Assembly (NCBI RefSeq): GCF_051106095.1
Contig: NC_135794.1
Location: 25,856,747-25,920,746 of the forward strand
Source: Pogona vitticeps
Taxonomy: Eukaryota; Chordata; Lepidosauria; Squamata; Agamidae
Length of the DNA stretch: 64,000 nucleotides
Direction: 5' to 3'
The stretch's first letter is position 1; the number at the start of each line of letters is the position of its first letter. Below are positions 1-31,838 of the stretch, piece by piece. The position numbers and the translations under genes were made by a program. A model generated the notes under the pieces. That model saw only the letters and a list, made by a program, of their open reading frames with translations, ran no database searches and had not been told where the DNA came from.

Positions 1-431
1 AGCAGGGTTATTGGGGGCCTGTTCACTGGCGCTTCCCTGACCGCCTCTCCCCTGCCCCGCTCGCCTCAATCACATTGAATCTAAATGCAACCCATTGTTT
101 GCCAAGTGGCGAAATAAGCAGGTGAAAGCAACCCTTCCTTTCTGTATCATGTGCTCAAACGCCAACATTTTAAGAAGGCTTTTACTCTATGAAAAGAGGA
201 GGGTGGCAAGAAGACTAGATAGCAACATGGGGAGAATGAGAAGTTAAGGAAATGTGACAGCGGTTCTTCTTAACAGCCACCACCATCATTCATAAAGCAC
301 TCAACATTTTTATTTTACCAGGATGATGCACGGCCAGCTCAACAGCAGCCCTGAGGATCCAGTGATCCAAAGGGACAACATGGTGGGTGGGAAAATCAAA
401 ACACAGATCTCTCCCTTCCTCCTCCTCTTAC
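1..431 (-). other. MYO5A intron 11 (partial)
   Basis: Intronic sequence running off the window edge. I see no exon, repeat family or RNA gene in it. Confidence 0.8.
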
Positions 432-21926
<21,495 letters not shown>

Positions 21927-22899
21927 GACGGCAACGAGGCTCCCACGCCCGGCGCTGCTCCTCCTCGGCCCAGCCGGCCAGCCGGCGGGAGGGAGGGAGG
22001 GAGGGAGCGAAGGAGGGAGGGAGGGAGGGAGCGCCACTTGGCCGGGGGGGGGGGGCTGCTTGCCTTGCCTTGCCTGCTGCGGCAGCCGGCCCTGCTCGCC
22101 TCGGGGAGGGGCCGGGAGGGGGAGGGGCGAGGGAGAAGCAGCCCCCTCCTTTTCCTCCTCCCCCCTCCCCGCCCTTCGGGACCCCCCCCCCGCCTCTGGA
22201 AAGCCCGGAGACTCGGGGGGGGGCAGGGCTCTTGCGCCGCCTCCCTCCCTCCCTCCCTCTTGTGCCCCTTTCGCCTTCCTTCCAGGAGAGGCTTCTTCTT
22301 CTTCCAAGGGGGGGGGCGTCTCTCTCTTGGGCTGTGGCCTCCCTGACCTCTTCCCTCCGGCCAGGGACTCCCCCCCTCCTGTGACCCCGGGGGATGACCC
22401 TGCCCTTCTGCAATCCAGCCTGGAGGTCAGGGAGGCTTCCTCTTCGGACATTCAGCCCCTACCCTGGCGTGACCTTCGCCAACTACCGCCTTCCCAGGCC
22501 AAAATAATGCCCCCACCACCTCCTTCCATAACACAGCGTTTTCTTATACAAGAGAAGGAAGCGCTGCTCCATCTTCAGAGCGGGGGAAATCTACCTATAT
22601 TCCAGCCTTTCACTTTTGTCATTTTTCATGTGTCTGTAAATATAAACATCGTCTTTTTAACACCTGGGATGTTGCTTCTGTAGAGTATTGTATGCAGAAG
22701 GGCTGCTGTAAAATCTCAATGCAACCCTGAAGCTGTAGTGATAAATTGTTCCAGAGCAAGTCCGACACTGAGGTCTAGCAAAGATAACACATATTGAACA
22801 CTGCACCAGTTGTTCAGAGTGATCAAAAATGACACACCCAGCTTCAGTTGTGCAAGGAAGCTGAAAACACCAAGTGACACTGACGCAATACCATGCAAC

Positions 22900-23962
22900 T
22901 TGCTGTTGTTTAGTCATTAAGTCATGTCCGACTCTTCATGACCCCATGGACCAGAGCACGCCAGGCCCTCCTGTCTTCCACGGCCTCCTGGAGTTGTGTC
23001 AAATTCATGTCAGTCGCTTTGCAGACACTGTCTAGCCATCTCATCCCCTTCTCTTGCCTTCACACTTTCCCAACATCAGGGTCTTTTCCAGGGAGACTTC
23101 TCTTCTCATGAGATGGCCAAAGTACTGGAGCCTCAGCTTTAGGATCTGTCCTTCCAGTGAGCACTCAGGGCTGATTTCCTTCAGAACGGATAGGTTTGCT
23201 CTCCTTGCAGTCCAGGGGACTCTCAAGAGCCTCCTCCAGCATCACAATTCAAAAGCATCAGTTCTTTGGCGGTCACCTTTCTTTATGGTCAAGCTCTCAC
23301 TTCCACACATCGCTACTGGAAAAACTATAGCTTTGACGATGCGGACCTTTGTCGGCAAGGTGATGTCTCTGCTTTTTAAGATGCTGTCTAGGTTTGTCAT
23401 CGCTTTCCTTCCAAGAAGCAGGCGTCTTTTAATTTCGTGGCTGCTGTCTCCATTTGCAATGATCATGGAGCCCAAGAAAGTAAAATCTGTCACTGCTTCC
23501 ATATCTTCCCCTTCTATTTGCCAGGAGGTGATGGGGCCAGTGGCCATGATCTTACTTTTTTTGATGTTAAGCTTCAGACCATTTTTTGCGCTCTCCTCTT
23601 TCACCCTCATTAAGAGGTTTCTTAATTCCTCCTCACTTTCTGCCATCAGAGTGGTATCATCTGCATATCTGAGGAGGTTGATATTTCTTCCAGCAATATT
23701 AATTGCGGCTTGGGATTCATCCAGTCCTGTCTTTCGCGTGATGTATTCTGCATATAAGTTAAATAAGCAAGGAGACAATATACAGCCTTGTTGTACTCCT
23801 CTCGCAATTTTGAACCAATCAGGAAGCAAGAGTTAGAACCATATCCAGTTCTAACCGTTGCTTCCTGTCCCACATATAGATTTCTCAGGAGACAGATAAG
23901 GTGGTCAGGCACTCCCATTTCTTTAAGGACTTGCCATAGTTTGTTATGGTCGACAACAAACT
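22900..23962 (-). mobile_element. 5'-truncated BovB (RTE clade) LINE
   Basis: Minus-strand frames encode GVQQGCILSPCLFNLYAEYI, INLLRYADDTTLMAESEEEL, KLNIKKSKIMATGPITSWQI and LLLGRKAMTNLDSILKSRDI. These are RT domains 4-7 and the connection region of BovB, including the YADD catalytic box. Lower down is LQYFGHLMRR. The 3' end is the familiar BovB terminus, reading ttgtttagtcattaagtcat on the plus strand. The reading frame shifts near 23830, just before the RT core, so the copy is dead. BovB is abundant in squamates, which helps place the host. Confidence 0.92.
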
Positions 23963-24339
23963 TGCAACTTACCTTTTGTATTTTAAGTGCCTCAAGCCCT
24001 TTAGCAAATTAACAATAAAGCCTCCAAGTGTGATCAGCTCAATTAGCCCAATATAGAAACTTGTTTGTATGGCTGTATCTAAGGAGGACAACTGTGGTGT
24101 AATTCTAGCCATTTATAGCCTCCACAAGGCCAGAGTTCTCCTCCTTACAGGGCAGGACTCATGGAGAAGATACCCCCAGGAAGCAGAGTCTAAGCAGAAG
24201 CCACATGCATGAGATTCCTTGGTCTGGCCAACAATTAAGAATTGCGGATGGCATCAGACCCGAGGGCCAGCTACTCCGGTGTTCTGCTCGCCACTGGGTT
24301 AGCCCGGTGTTTCTGGATACTGGCCCAAAGGCAGCCAGC

Positions 24340-24770
24340 CCCTGGCTCATGATGGCTCTTCTCCTCTGCAGTGATTTGCATCTTTAGAGCTGCCCTCTCA
24401 AGCCTCGTCTCTCTTTATGAGCCTGAAGTTTTAAGAGGAGGCCTTTCTCTCCGTCCCGCTGCCCTCTCAGGTGCTCTTGCTGGCGCCAAGAGAGAGAGGG
24501 CCACCTCTGTCCCCGAGGGGTGGAACGCCCTCCCACAGCAGGCCAGCTTGGACCCCTCTCTGCCATCTTCCTGGAGGCAGGCAGAGACCTTCTCTCTTGT
24601 CAGGCAGGTTTCTCAGTCACTGGATGCTTCAGTGAGGGGCTGCTGATGCCCTCTTTCTAGTTTTTACATGGCTTGTTTCAATATTGAATACCTCTTCTTG
24701 AGGAGACAGGAAGGGTATCAATAGCTTGAATAAAGCTATGTAATATAATATATAATAAATACAGCCTCTA
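24340..24770 (+). mobile_element. L2/CR1-group LINE 3' fragment
   Basis: The plus-strand frame holds RATSVPEGWNALPQQASLDP followed by SLPSSWRQAETF, which resembles the C-terminal end of L2/CR1-group ORF2 (family pattern RATSVPxGWNALPxxxRxAPSLxxFKxxLKTxLF). It is followed by a short untranslated tail rich in taataaatac. A different family from the 26-kb element, and old. Confidence 0.65.
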
Positions 24771-24827
24771 GCACCATCAGTCAGCTGGCAGCCAAGTTAG
24801 ACAAGACCCACTAAACATCCTTTAGGG

Positions 24828-25125
24828 CAGTGGCTCTCGACCTTTTTCCGAATCGTGGCCCCCTTTTATAAGACCCAAGTAACATGTGACCCCCCCCCTT
24901 GCCACGTTTGTATAAAAAGGCATTTTTAAACAGGTAAAATCATCCCTTCTCAGAAAGTGAAGGCTTCTTTCTTCCCCCAAAGGGCCTGTTTCTCATACAC
25001 ACACATACACACTAAATTTAACATCCCGCTCTGAAAGGTCAAGGAAGGCATGATAAAACAAGGGCTACATATAAGTTGACCCATGATCCCCCTGGGAATC
25101 ATGACCCCCAGGACGGGAAGCACTG
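24828..25125. mobile_element. hAT-type MITE
   Basis: About 298 bp with imperfect terminal inverted repeats, cagtggctctcgacc at the left and ggacgggaagcactg at the right. It is flanked by a decayed 8-bp target duplication, ctttaggg and ccttagga (6 of 8 match). The internal phrases cgtggccccc and atgaccccca mirror each other. No transposase. Confidence 0.7.
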
Positions 25126-25837
25126 CCTTAGGAGGGAGGAATGGCAAATCCTCAACCAAAGGTGATTACTTGGTTAAATTTCAGCATGCTTTCACCTCAC
25201 AAGGACAGAAACAAGCCTGTTATGGAATTAAAGTCAAACAATATTAAGTTTTAATACCAATATTAGAAAAATAAGGTATATAAAGTTTGTTACAATAAGG
25301 TATGGATAGAGTTCTGCAGTTGAAACACACTAGAAAACAGGGCTGGTCACTTTTTCCTAAAGTGGAAAGCAAGTTCTATAGAAAATTATTGGTAGCCAGA
25401 ACCAAGAAATTCAATTCCATTCTTGCCCAAGGTCTGGGGACAGCGGGAGACACAGATTAAAAGAGCAGACACATTTCTACAAAATGATGAAAACTAATTA
25501 GTTGAATTTATTATCCATACTATACAGGGTCAACGGTGGTATGGAGCAGCAACTTAAACTTTCACCACCCCTTAACATATCAAACCAAGGGGTTCTTTCC
25601 GTGGCCTCAGCACATGCCCTCCTAGGACTATGAAGGAACGAGCAGGTGGAGGGGGGGGGGTGGCCTCTCCAGAAACACTTCTGGAGCACTGCATTCCTCC
25701 ACGAGCAGTGACTGGGAAGAGTCTGGGAAAAACTGCATCCTGTCTTTGTTACAGATAAGCACTGCTCGTCACTGCAGAAAACAGACCGACTGCTAGACTC
25801 TGGTGCAGAGAAATCTCTGAAAAAAGGTTCTTTATCA
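25126..25837. other. Intergenic DNA between MYO5A and the L2-like LINE
   Basis: AT-rich sequence upstream of the MYO5A promoter. No exon, RNA gene or named repeat recognised. Confidence 0.6.
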
Positions 25838-25840
25838 AAT

Positions 25841-25842
25841 AT

Positions 25843-25886
<44 letters not shown>

Positions 25887-25890
25887 TTTA
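25841..25890. repeat. (TTTA)n tail of the L2-like LINE
   Basis: About eleven atttattt-type units. Read on the minus strand this is (AAATAAAT)n immediately after the LINE 3' terminus, so it is the element's own microsatellite tail. Confidence 0.9.
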
Positions 25891-26022
25891 TACCCCGCCT
25901 ATCTGGCCCACCGGACCACTCTAGGCGGCTTCCAAATATAAAATCAAATAATAAAACATAGACAAATACATAATAATCAAACAAAAACAGCAGTAAAGAT
26001 AAAAAGGAAAAGTAAGAAAAAA

Positions 26023-28968
26023 TCAAGAGTTGGCTGGAGGGAAGGCCTGAATAAACAGCCATGTTTTTAATTGGGTTTTAAAGGTGCCCAGCGTGGGGGC
26101 CGCGCGAATCGCCGGAGGGAGATTGTTCCAGAGGCGAGGAGCCACCGCCGAGAAGGCCCGGTTTCGTGTCTTCTCCTTCCGGGCCTCTCTCAGCGTCAGG
26201 CTCCTCAGCCTCACCTCCTGACTCGCGCGGGTGATCCGGGTAGACCTTGGTGGGAGGAGGCGTTCCGCCAAATATCGAGGTCCTAAACCGTTTAGGGCCT
26301 TATACGTAAGCATTAAAACTTTGAAGTTGACACGGAAACAGATGGGCAGCCAATGCAATGCGGCCAGCGTTGGAGAGATGTGTTGATATTTTCTCACTCC
26401 TGTAAGGAGCCTGGCCGCCGCATTCTGCACCACCTGAAGTTTCCGTGTCAGCCTCAAAGGCAGCCCCACGTAGAGCGCGTTACAGTGATCTAATCTTGAG
26501 ATTACGAGCGCATGCACCAAGGTAGTGAGCGCCCCCATGTCAAGATAGGGTCGCAGCCGGGCAATCCGCCAAAGATGGAAAAATGCGGTGCGGACTACCG
26601 ATGCCACCTGGGTTTCCATGGTGAGCGTCGGGTCCAAATATATGCCGAGGCTGCGGACCCCACTCTTCGCGGCCAAGGTGGTCCCCCCAAATGTGAGAGA
26701 GCCACCCAAGCCACCTACCATGGGGGCACCCACCCTCAGAACTTCCGTCTTATCCGGATTCAGCCTCAGTCCGTTCTCCTGCATCCATTGCAGTACGGCC
26801 CCCAGGCAACGCTGAAGGGAAAGGACAGCATCACCTGCAGTTGGTGAAAAGGAGATGTAGAGCTGGGTGTCATCGGCATATTGATGACACAAAGCCCCAC
26901 ATCCCCTAATGACCCCACCCAGCGGCCTCATATAGATGTTAAACAGCATTGGGGAGATAATCGACCCCTGTGGAACCCCACAATTGAGACTCCACGGGGC
27001 CGAGACGCTCTCCCCAAGCTGAACTCTCTGGGGACGGTCCCCCAAGAAGGAACGGAGCCAGGCAAGTGCCAAGCCACCAATTCCCAACTCAGAGAGCCTC
27101 CCTAGGAGGATACCGTGGTCGACGGTATCAAAGGCCGCCGAGATGTCGAGGAGGACCAGCAGGGAGATTTTGCCACTGTCGGCCTCCCTCAGCAGGTCAT
27201 CGTACAGGGCGACCAATGCCGTCTCAGTACCGTGGCGCGGCCTGAAGCCCGACTGAAATGGATCCAGGGCATCCGTTTCGTCCAGGTGAGCCTGGAGCTG
27301 ATCGGCCACCACCCTCTCAACCACTTTGCTCATGAAAGAAACATTGGCGACAGGCCTATAATTGCCAATTTCGTCCGCCGCCAAACTAGGTTTCTTTCTT
27401 ATGGGCCTAATGAGTGTCTCCTTGAGGGCGGATGGAAATCTACCCTTAAGGAAAGACTCATTTATTATTACTGTGGCCCATTCTGTTGTTATCGGCCTGG
27501 CTGCTTTGATTAACCAGGCCGGGCAAGGGTCCAAGGAGGAGGTGGTGGCTCGGCAGCGGTCAAGCACCCTGGAAACGGAATCAGGCGTTACAGGCTGAAA
27601 AGAATCGAAAGTCACTGGGTAAGATGGAGTGCTGGACATCTCTGCTCGACTCACTGTTTTTAAAAACGGAGAGAGCTCCCGGCGGATGGCCTCCACTTTA
27701 GATTTAAAAAAGGCTGCAAACTGGTCAGGGGAAAAACTAGGGGGAGGCCTATCACCTGAACCAGTTCCAGATAGGTCGCGCACTATACGGAATAACTCCG
27801 CCTGCTGGTTGGACGCTTCGCTTATCCGGTTAGCGAAGAATGATCTACATGCAGCCTTTACCTTAGTCAGGTAAAGGTTAGTTGCGACCCTGACAGCTGT
27901 CCAATTGTAATCCGTCGGGTTCTTCCTCCACCTACGCTCTAGCCTTCTCCTATGTCGCTTCATCGCTCGGAGCTCCTGGTTAAACCAGGGCGCAGGCCGA
28001 GCTCTGAGCCGGAGAGGGCGTTTAGGTGCGATCGTGTCTATAGCCCTAGTGGCAGCGATGGACCAGCTGTCAACCAGAGCCTCGACAGGAGCGCCAGCCA
28101 GGTCAGCTGGAACACCTCTCATGGCCTCCTGGAATCCAACAGGATCCAGTAGCCTTCGAGGTCGGACCATAGAAATAGGTCCTTGCTCCCTGCGAGGGGG
28201 GAGTGCCACTGAGAGGTTGCATTTTATTAGGTGGTGATCTGACCATGACAATGGGACCAACTCGAGGTCAGTCACCACCAGACCACACTCGCTCCAGTTG
28301 GTGGAAAAAACCAGGTCTAACGTATGGCCACCCACGTGGGTGGGGCTGATAACATGTTGGGACATGTTCAAGGAAGCCATGGTTTCCAAGAACTCAAGAG
28401 CTGGCCCTGTGGTCTCTGCCCCCGCATGCACGTTGAAATCACCCAAGACCAAAAGCCTCGGGGATCCCAACAATGCCGCGGAGACAAAGTCGGCCAGCTC
28501 CGGTAGGGAAGTGGCTGGGTCGCAGGGAGCGCGGTAACCCAGCAAAATCCCAATACCATCCCTAGCCCCTATCGACACGTGGAGTGCCTCTAGACCTGGC
28601 TTTACCACCGAGGAGCGCCTAGTAACCTCTAAGTTGGATTTGTAGACAATGGCTACTCCCCCGCCCCGCCCCTCCAGTCTACCCTGATGCTGGACAGCAT
28701 AACCAGGTGGGCAGATGAGAGCCAGAGGAGGACCCCCCTCCCCATTAATCCACGTCTCGGTTATGCATGCCAGGTCTGCATCCTCCTCCAGGATAAGGTC
28801 GTAAATCACCTGGGTTTTGTTGGCGACAGACCTGGCATTCAACAGTACCAGATTTAGAGTGGAGGGCTGGCTGATCCGGCTACCTCGATATTGGGGTTTT
28901 GTCACAGTCTCAGAACAATGAACAGCTTTCAAACATCTGTCCATCGTTCTTCTGACACGAGTAGGCAA
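26023..28968 (-). CDS. LINE ORF2 protein: endonuclease-reverse transcriptase (981 codons)
   Basis: This is the coding part of the LINE above. It nicks target DNA through the exonuclease-endonuclease-phosphatase fold (about residues 40-270) and copies its RNA by target-primed reverse transcription (RT about 500-760). Catalytic motifs ETW, GDFN and SDHH of the endonuclease and YADD of the RT are all present, and there is no stop or frame change in nearly 3 kb. This is unusual for a genomic LINE copy and points to a recent insertion. Translation more likely starts at the ATG near 28944 than at the TTG. Confidence 0.9.
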   Translation of the reverse strand: MPTRVRRTMDRCLKAVHCSETVTKPQYRGSRISQPSTLNLVLLNARSVANKTQVIYDLILEEDADLACITETWINGEGGPPLALICPPGYAVQHQGRLEGRGGGVAIVYKSNLEVTRRSSVVKPGLEALHVSIGARDGIGILLGYRAPCDPATSLPELADFVSAALLGSPRLLVLGDFNVHAGAETTGPALEFLETMASLNMSQHVISPTHVGGHTLDLVFSTNWSECGLVVTDLELVPLSWSDHHLIKCNLSVALPPRREQGPISMVRPRRLLDPVGFQEAMRGVPADLAGAPVEALVDSWSIAATRAIDTIAPKRPLRLRARPAPWFNQELRAMKRHRRRLERRWRKNPTDYNWTAVRVATNLYLTKVKAACRSFFANRISEASNQQAELFRIVRDLSGTGSGDRPPPSFSPDQFAAFFKSKVEAIRRELSPFLKTVSRAEMSSTPSYPVTFDSFQPVTPDSVSRVLDRCRATTSSLDPCPAWLIKAARPITTEWATVIINESFLKGRFPSALKETLIRPIRKKPSLAADEIGNYRPVANVSFMSKVVERVVADQLQAHLDETDALDPFQSGFRPRHGTETALVALYDDLLREADSGKISLLVLLDISAAFDTVDHGILLGRLSELGIGGLALAWLRSFLGDRPQRVQLGESVSAPWSLNCGVPQGSIISPMLFNIYMRPLGGVIRGCGALCHQYADDTQLYISFSPTAGDAVLSLQRCLGAVLQWMQENGLRLNPDKTEVLRVGAPMVGGLGGSLTFGGTTLAAKSGVRSLGIYLDPTLTMETQVASVVRTAFFHLWRIARLRPYLDMGALTTLVHALVISRLDHCNALYVGLPLRLTRKLQVVQNAAARLLTGVRKYQHISPTLAALHWLPICFRVNFKVLMLTYKALNGLGPRYLAERLLPPRSTRITRASQEVRLRSLTLREARKEKTRNRAFSAVAPRLWNNLPPAIRAAPTLGTFKTQLKTWLFIQAFPPANS

Positions 28969-31667
28969 AATTCATATGTTACACTATGTACATAAGCTTA
29001 ACAGCAACCCCTTGTCAGAGTTAAGCTTAACAATGCAAGTTGGCCACCCATTCACTCTCAAAAGAGACAGTTATCTTTCTCCTTGGATCCTTAACAGAGA
29101 AGATGACCAAACTATCTTCTGTCATCAAATTTTATCGAGAGCAGCAGGTCCCCCATTAGAGCAGGATCAAGTAGCTGATGCTGGAATATAGATTCTTGTA
29201 GATCACCAGTCTACGTTCTTTTGACAGTTTCGGTTCATTGGTGGAAATGGACTAGGGCACTGTCACATCACTAATACAGAATGGTCATCTATAGTAGGGA
29301 TGGAGTAGGGAGGTTCATGCAGTTCTAGATACCTTCTCCCATTTGTAAAACCAGTTCATCTTACTGTGATCTGCGGGTGGGGGGGGGGGGCACAACAACG
29401 AGGAAATACTCCAGGATCATTTTCTCTTAGGAAGTAACAGGTTTAGACCATGGTCAATTCTCACAAGATCTAGTCTTCATCATAGAAACACAAAACTAAA
29501 AACAGCCTTCTGTGCAGGGCAATTAATGTTACTCTTGCATTCTACAGTTCTAGTTTATTCTCTTCATCATATATACAAAAACAAAAGTTTAAATCCAGTT
29601 AGTCCCAAACAGAGTAGACCCGCTGGGTCCATGAGACTTTGCTAAATTAAGATTTCAATCCCACTGATTCAACAGGGCCACCTGAGCTGGGACTAGTAAC
29701 TGGGTTTAGATCTCTATCAATCTGCTAAGTTTATTTAACAAATGGTGGTCTGTCTCAGTGATGGTACCCCAAAATTCAAATGCAGCAAGGAGATATCAAA
29801 GTTGTCTGTCATGATAACAGGGCTGATGCCATGACATCATGACAACAAGATAGCAAAATTAAATCTGTACAAGCACTCTTGAATAAACCTTCAGGGGACC
29901 CATACGCAGCAACAGACCCACTTTTGGTTGGGAAACAAGGCTGGCATGGAGACAGGGCAAAGTCAATGGGAGATTCCAGGCTCGGTATGGCTGAAAGCTA
30001 CTTTCTGACCTGCTTAGGTCAGAGCTAGCAAACATGGGTTGTGGCATCACTCAGACCTGCTTATTAAAAGGGGCTCTGCAGAAGACGGGTTACTGTGGGG
30101 TTTTGGAGACACCTCTTGGAAACATTTAAGCCACAAAGAGAAGTTGTGCTCAAACTTTGCTTCCCTTAGACCTCAAACTTCAGGAGAACATGATCCTCAC
30201 AGAGTAGGATGTCAGGCAGCAAGAAAGCCTTCCACAGGGAAGCAAAAGGCTACCAGCAAAGTGAGCTAGTTTTGATATGTCAGATGTCCAGCTGCATTTG
30301 CTATCTAGGTCAATCCCTCCAGCGTATTTTCTAACCGAATCAAAGAACTGGTGTGTTTATAATGAATAATTACAGTATCTGTACAAAAATGTAACCAATA
30401 CCACCTTTATTTCCCAATGCAAAAATGTATTTTTTTAACCAACTACTCCTGAACTAAAAGATGTTTTTAACATGTCAGAGACTTTAAATAGCAGCAGAAG
30501 TTTGTCTCCAGGTTCACGTTCTAAACATCTGGCAATTCACACAAGTTTTTAAAGTACATTTTAAAATATGGTGGAAAGAAGATACAGTAGTATTGAAATA
30601 TCCTATCCAGTATGATCTACAAATTGCTTACTGCACTATATTTGCCATTAAATTAATTTATCCCCCTTGAAGTGGGAACTACCTTAGGTAGACTAGCTTA
30701 GGTGTTCTGTCTTCTGAATGCTGTAGGGCATAGCTGACACACGCCAAGAAAGATGTACGAGCAAAGCTGATTCAGCAGTACTTCAAGCTCTTTTAGACCT
30801 TAAAAATATAAGCTTGTTACTTTCAGTAAGGTAGCAGAACCAGATATTAGGATTTTCAAGGGTACAGAAATATTTGTGCTTCTGATTGGCACATTTTAAA
30901 ATGTAATGATAACAGATATTTGGAAAAAAATTGTGCAAAACTATCTTATTTACAGAAATGGCACAAAAGTGAACCGGGTCTACACACATGCACGCTTCAT
31001 TCACTGGCAAAATGTGTTCTACACTCTAGAACCCAAAAGAATGCCAGCTTCAACAGGCAGTTGTCAAGGAGCACAAGGTTGGCAGGAATTACACCAAAAG
31101 GAGCAAATATTGCTCAAGTAAAACTCTACTGTTAAAGCTGAAGTTGGTTTAAGGCCATTCACGTTCAAGAGCAGATACACAAAGTCAGAGCCCCTCCTCC
31201 TCCTCCTTTAATACAGGCTTTACCGTCTAGCAACTCGCGGTCCAAAACCTCTAATTTACAAAACCAAAACACAACAAGGGGTTGTGGTAAATCCAGACAT
31301 ACGATGCTGCAATTAAGGTGAACTAAGGAAAGCAGAAAGACTAAAAACAGTGAAACTTGCCATGTCACGCTTGCTGAAACCAGTCCTACACTAGCAAATA
31401 AGTAATATATACATTTTTTTCAAGTAGATTACATTGCTCTAACGAAAGGTGTCCTTTTTAAAAAAAAAAAATCAGTGCATTCTTCTCAACTCCTCCTAGG
31501 ACTACAAAACTTAATTCTTAACAGGACTCTCTTATCATAGCAGCATACGTATCACTACCTGAAAAGCGGTCAGTCAATGACTTAAGGGAAAACATAACAT
31601 ATGAGAAGGAACAATTAAGGAACGACTCAGGGAATGAGAAGATCCATGCATCTCTCTGCCCGTCTAG
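28969..31667. other. ARPP19 downstream region, probably including its 3' UTR
   Basis: Directly after the ARPP19 stop, going down-coordinate, lies about 1.3 kb of AT-rich sequence without recognisable repeats, as expected for a 3' UTR. A poly(A) signal AATAAA (minus strand) is at 30406-30411. The remainder down to the LINE has no gene I can recognise. ARPP19 transcripts are known to carry long UTRs, so the end could be lower still. Confidence 0.5.
30406..30411 (-). terminator. Candidate ARPP19 poly(A) signal AATAAA
   Basis: tttatt on the plus strand, about 1.26 kb past the ARPP19 stop codon. Other copies occur further on (for example near 29730), so the choice is an inference. Confidence 0.35.
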
Positions 31668-31838
31668 TCAGCCAGCCAGCTTGCTAGCCACCAGAGATGG
31701 TTTCCGCTGTGGAAGGTCCTGTGGAGTTGGAATGTGGTCACCTGTGACTTCAGTCTTATCAGGAGCTGCCGCCGGGAGCTGCTTGTTCTTCATCTTCGCT
31801 TTGGCCATGTTGTAATCCCCAGAATCAAAGTACTTTTG
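31668..31838 (-). CDS. ARPP19: ARPP19 coding exon 3 with stop codon
   Basis: 56 codons plus TGA (31668-31670). Starts [20 protein letters not shown] (Ser62 within) and ends [13 protein letters not shown] (Ser104 within). Acceptor CTTGCAG. Confidence 0.98.
   Translation of the reverse strand, partial: QKYFDSGDYNMAKAKMKNKQLPAAAPDKTEVTGDHIPTPQDLPQRKPSLVASKLAG

Larger units (their letters stand above)
25838..28968 (-). mobile_element. L2-like LINE with an apparently intact ORF2
   Basis: The minus-strand frame 26023-28968 is open for 981 codons. The N-terminal apurinic-type endonuclease shows LNARSVANK, ITETW, GGGVAIVYK, LGDFNVH and SDHHL. The reverse transcriptase shows NYRPVANVSFMSKVVERVV, LLVLLDISAAFDTVDHGILL, GVPQGSIISPMLFNIYM and catalytic YADDTQLY. 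The C-terminus reads LTYKALNGLGPRYLAERLLP and ends FIQAFPPANS. About 130 bp of 3' untranslated sequence follows, then the (AAATAAAT)n tail. The frame opens with TTG; the first ATG (MDRCLK) is at codon 9, around 28944, and a TGA lies just upstream. No 5' UTR or ORF1 is evident. It lies in the MYO5A-ARPP19 gap on the same strand as the genes. Chicken-type CR1 differs in the RT motifs, so I favour the L2 clade. Confidence 0.9.

Noticed and set aside
23242-23829. Reverse-transcriptase frame considered as a retroviral pol
   Set aside because: The motif set and 3' end are those of BovB, an RTE-clade LINE; no LTR, protease or integrase is nearby.
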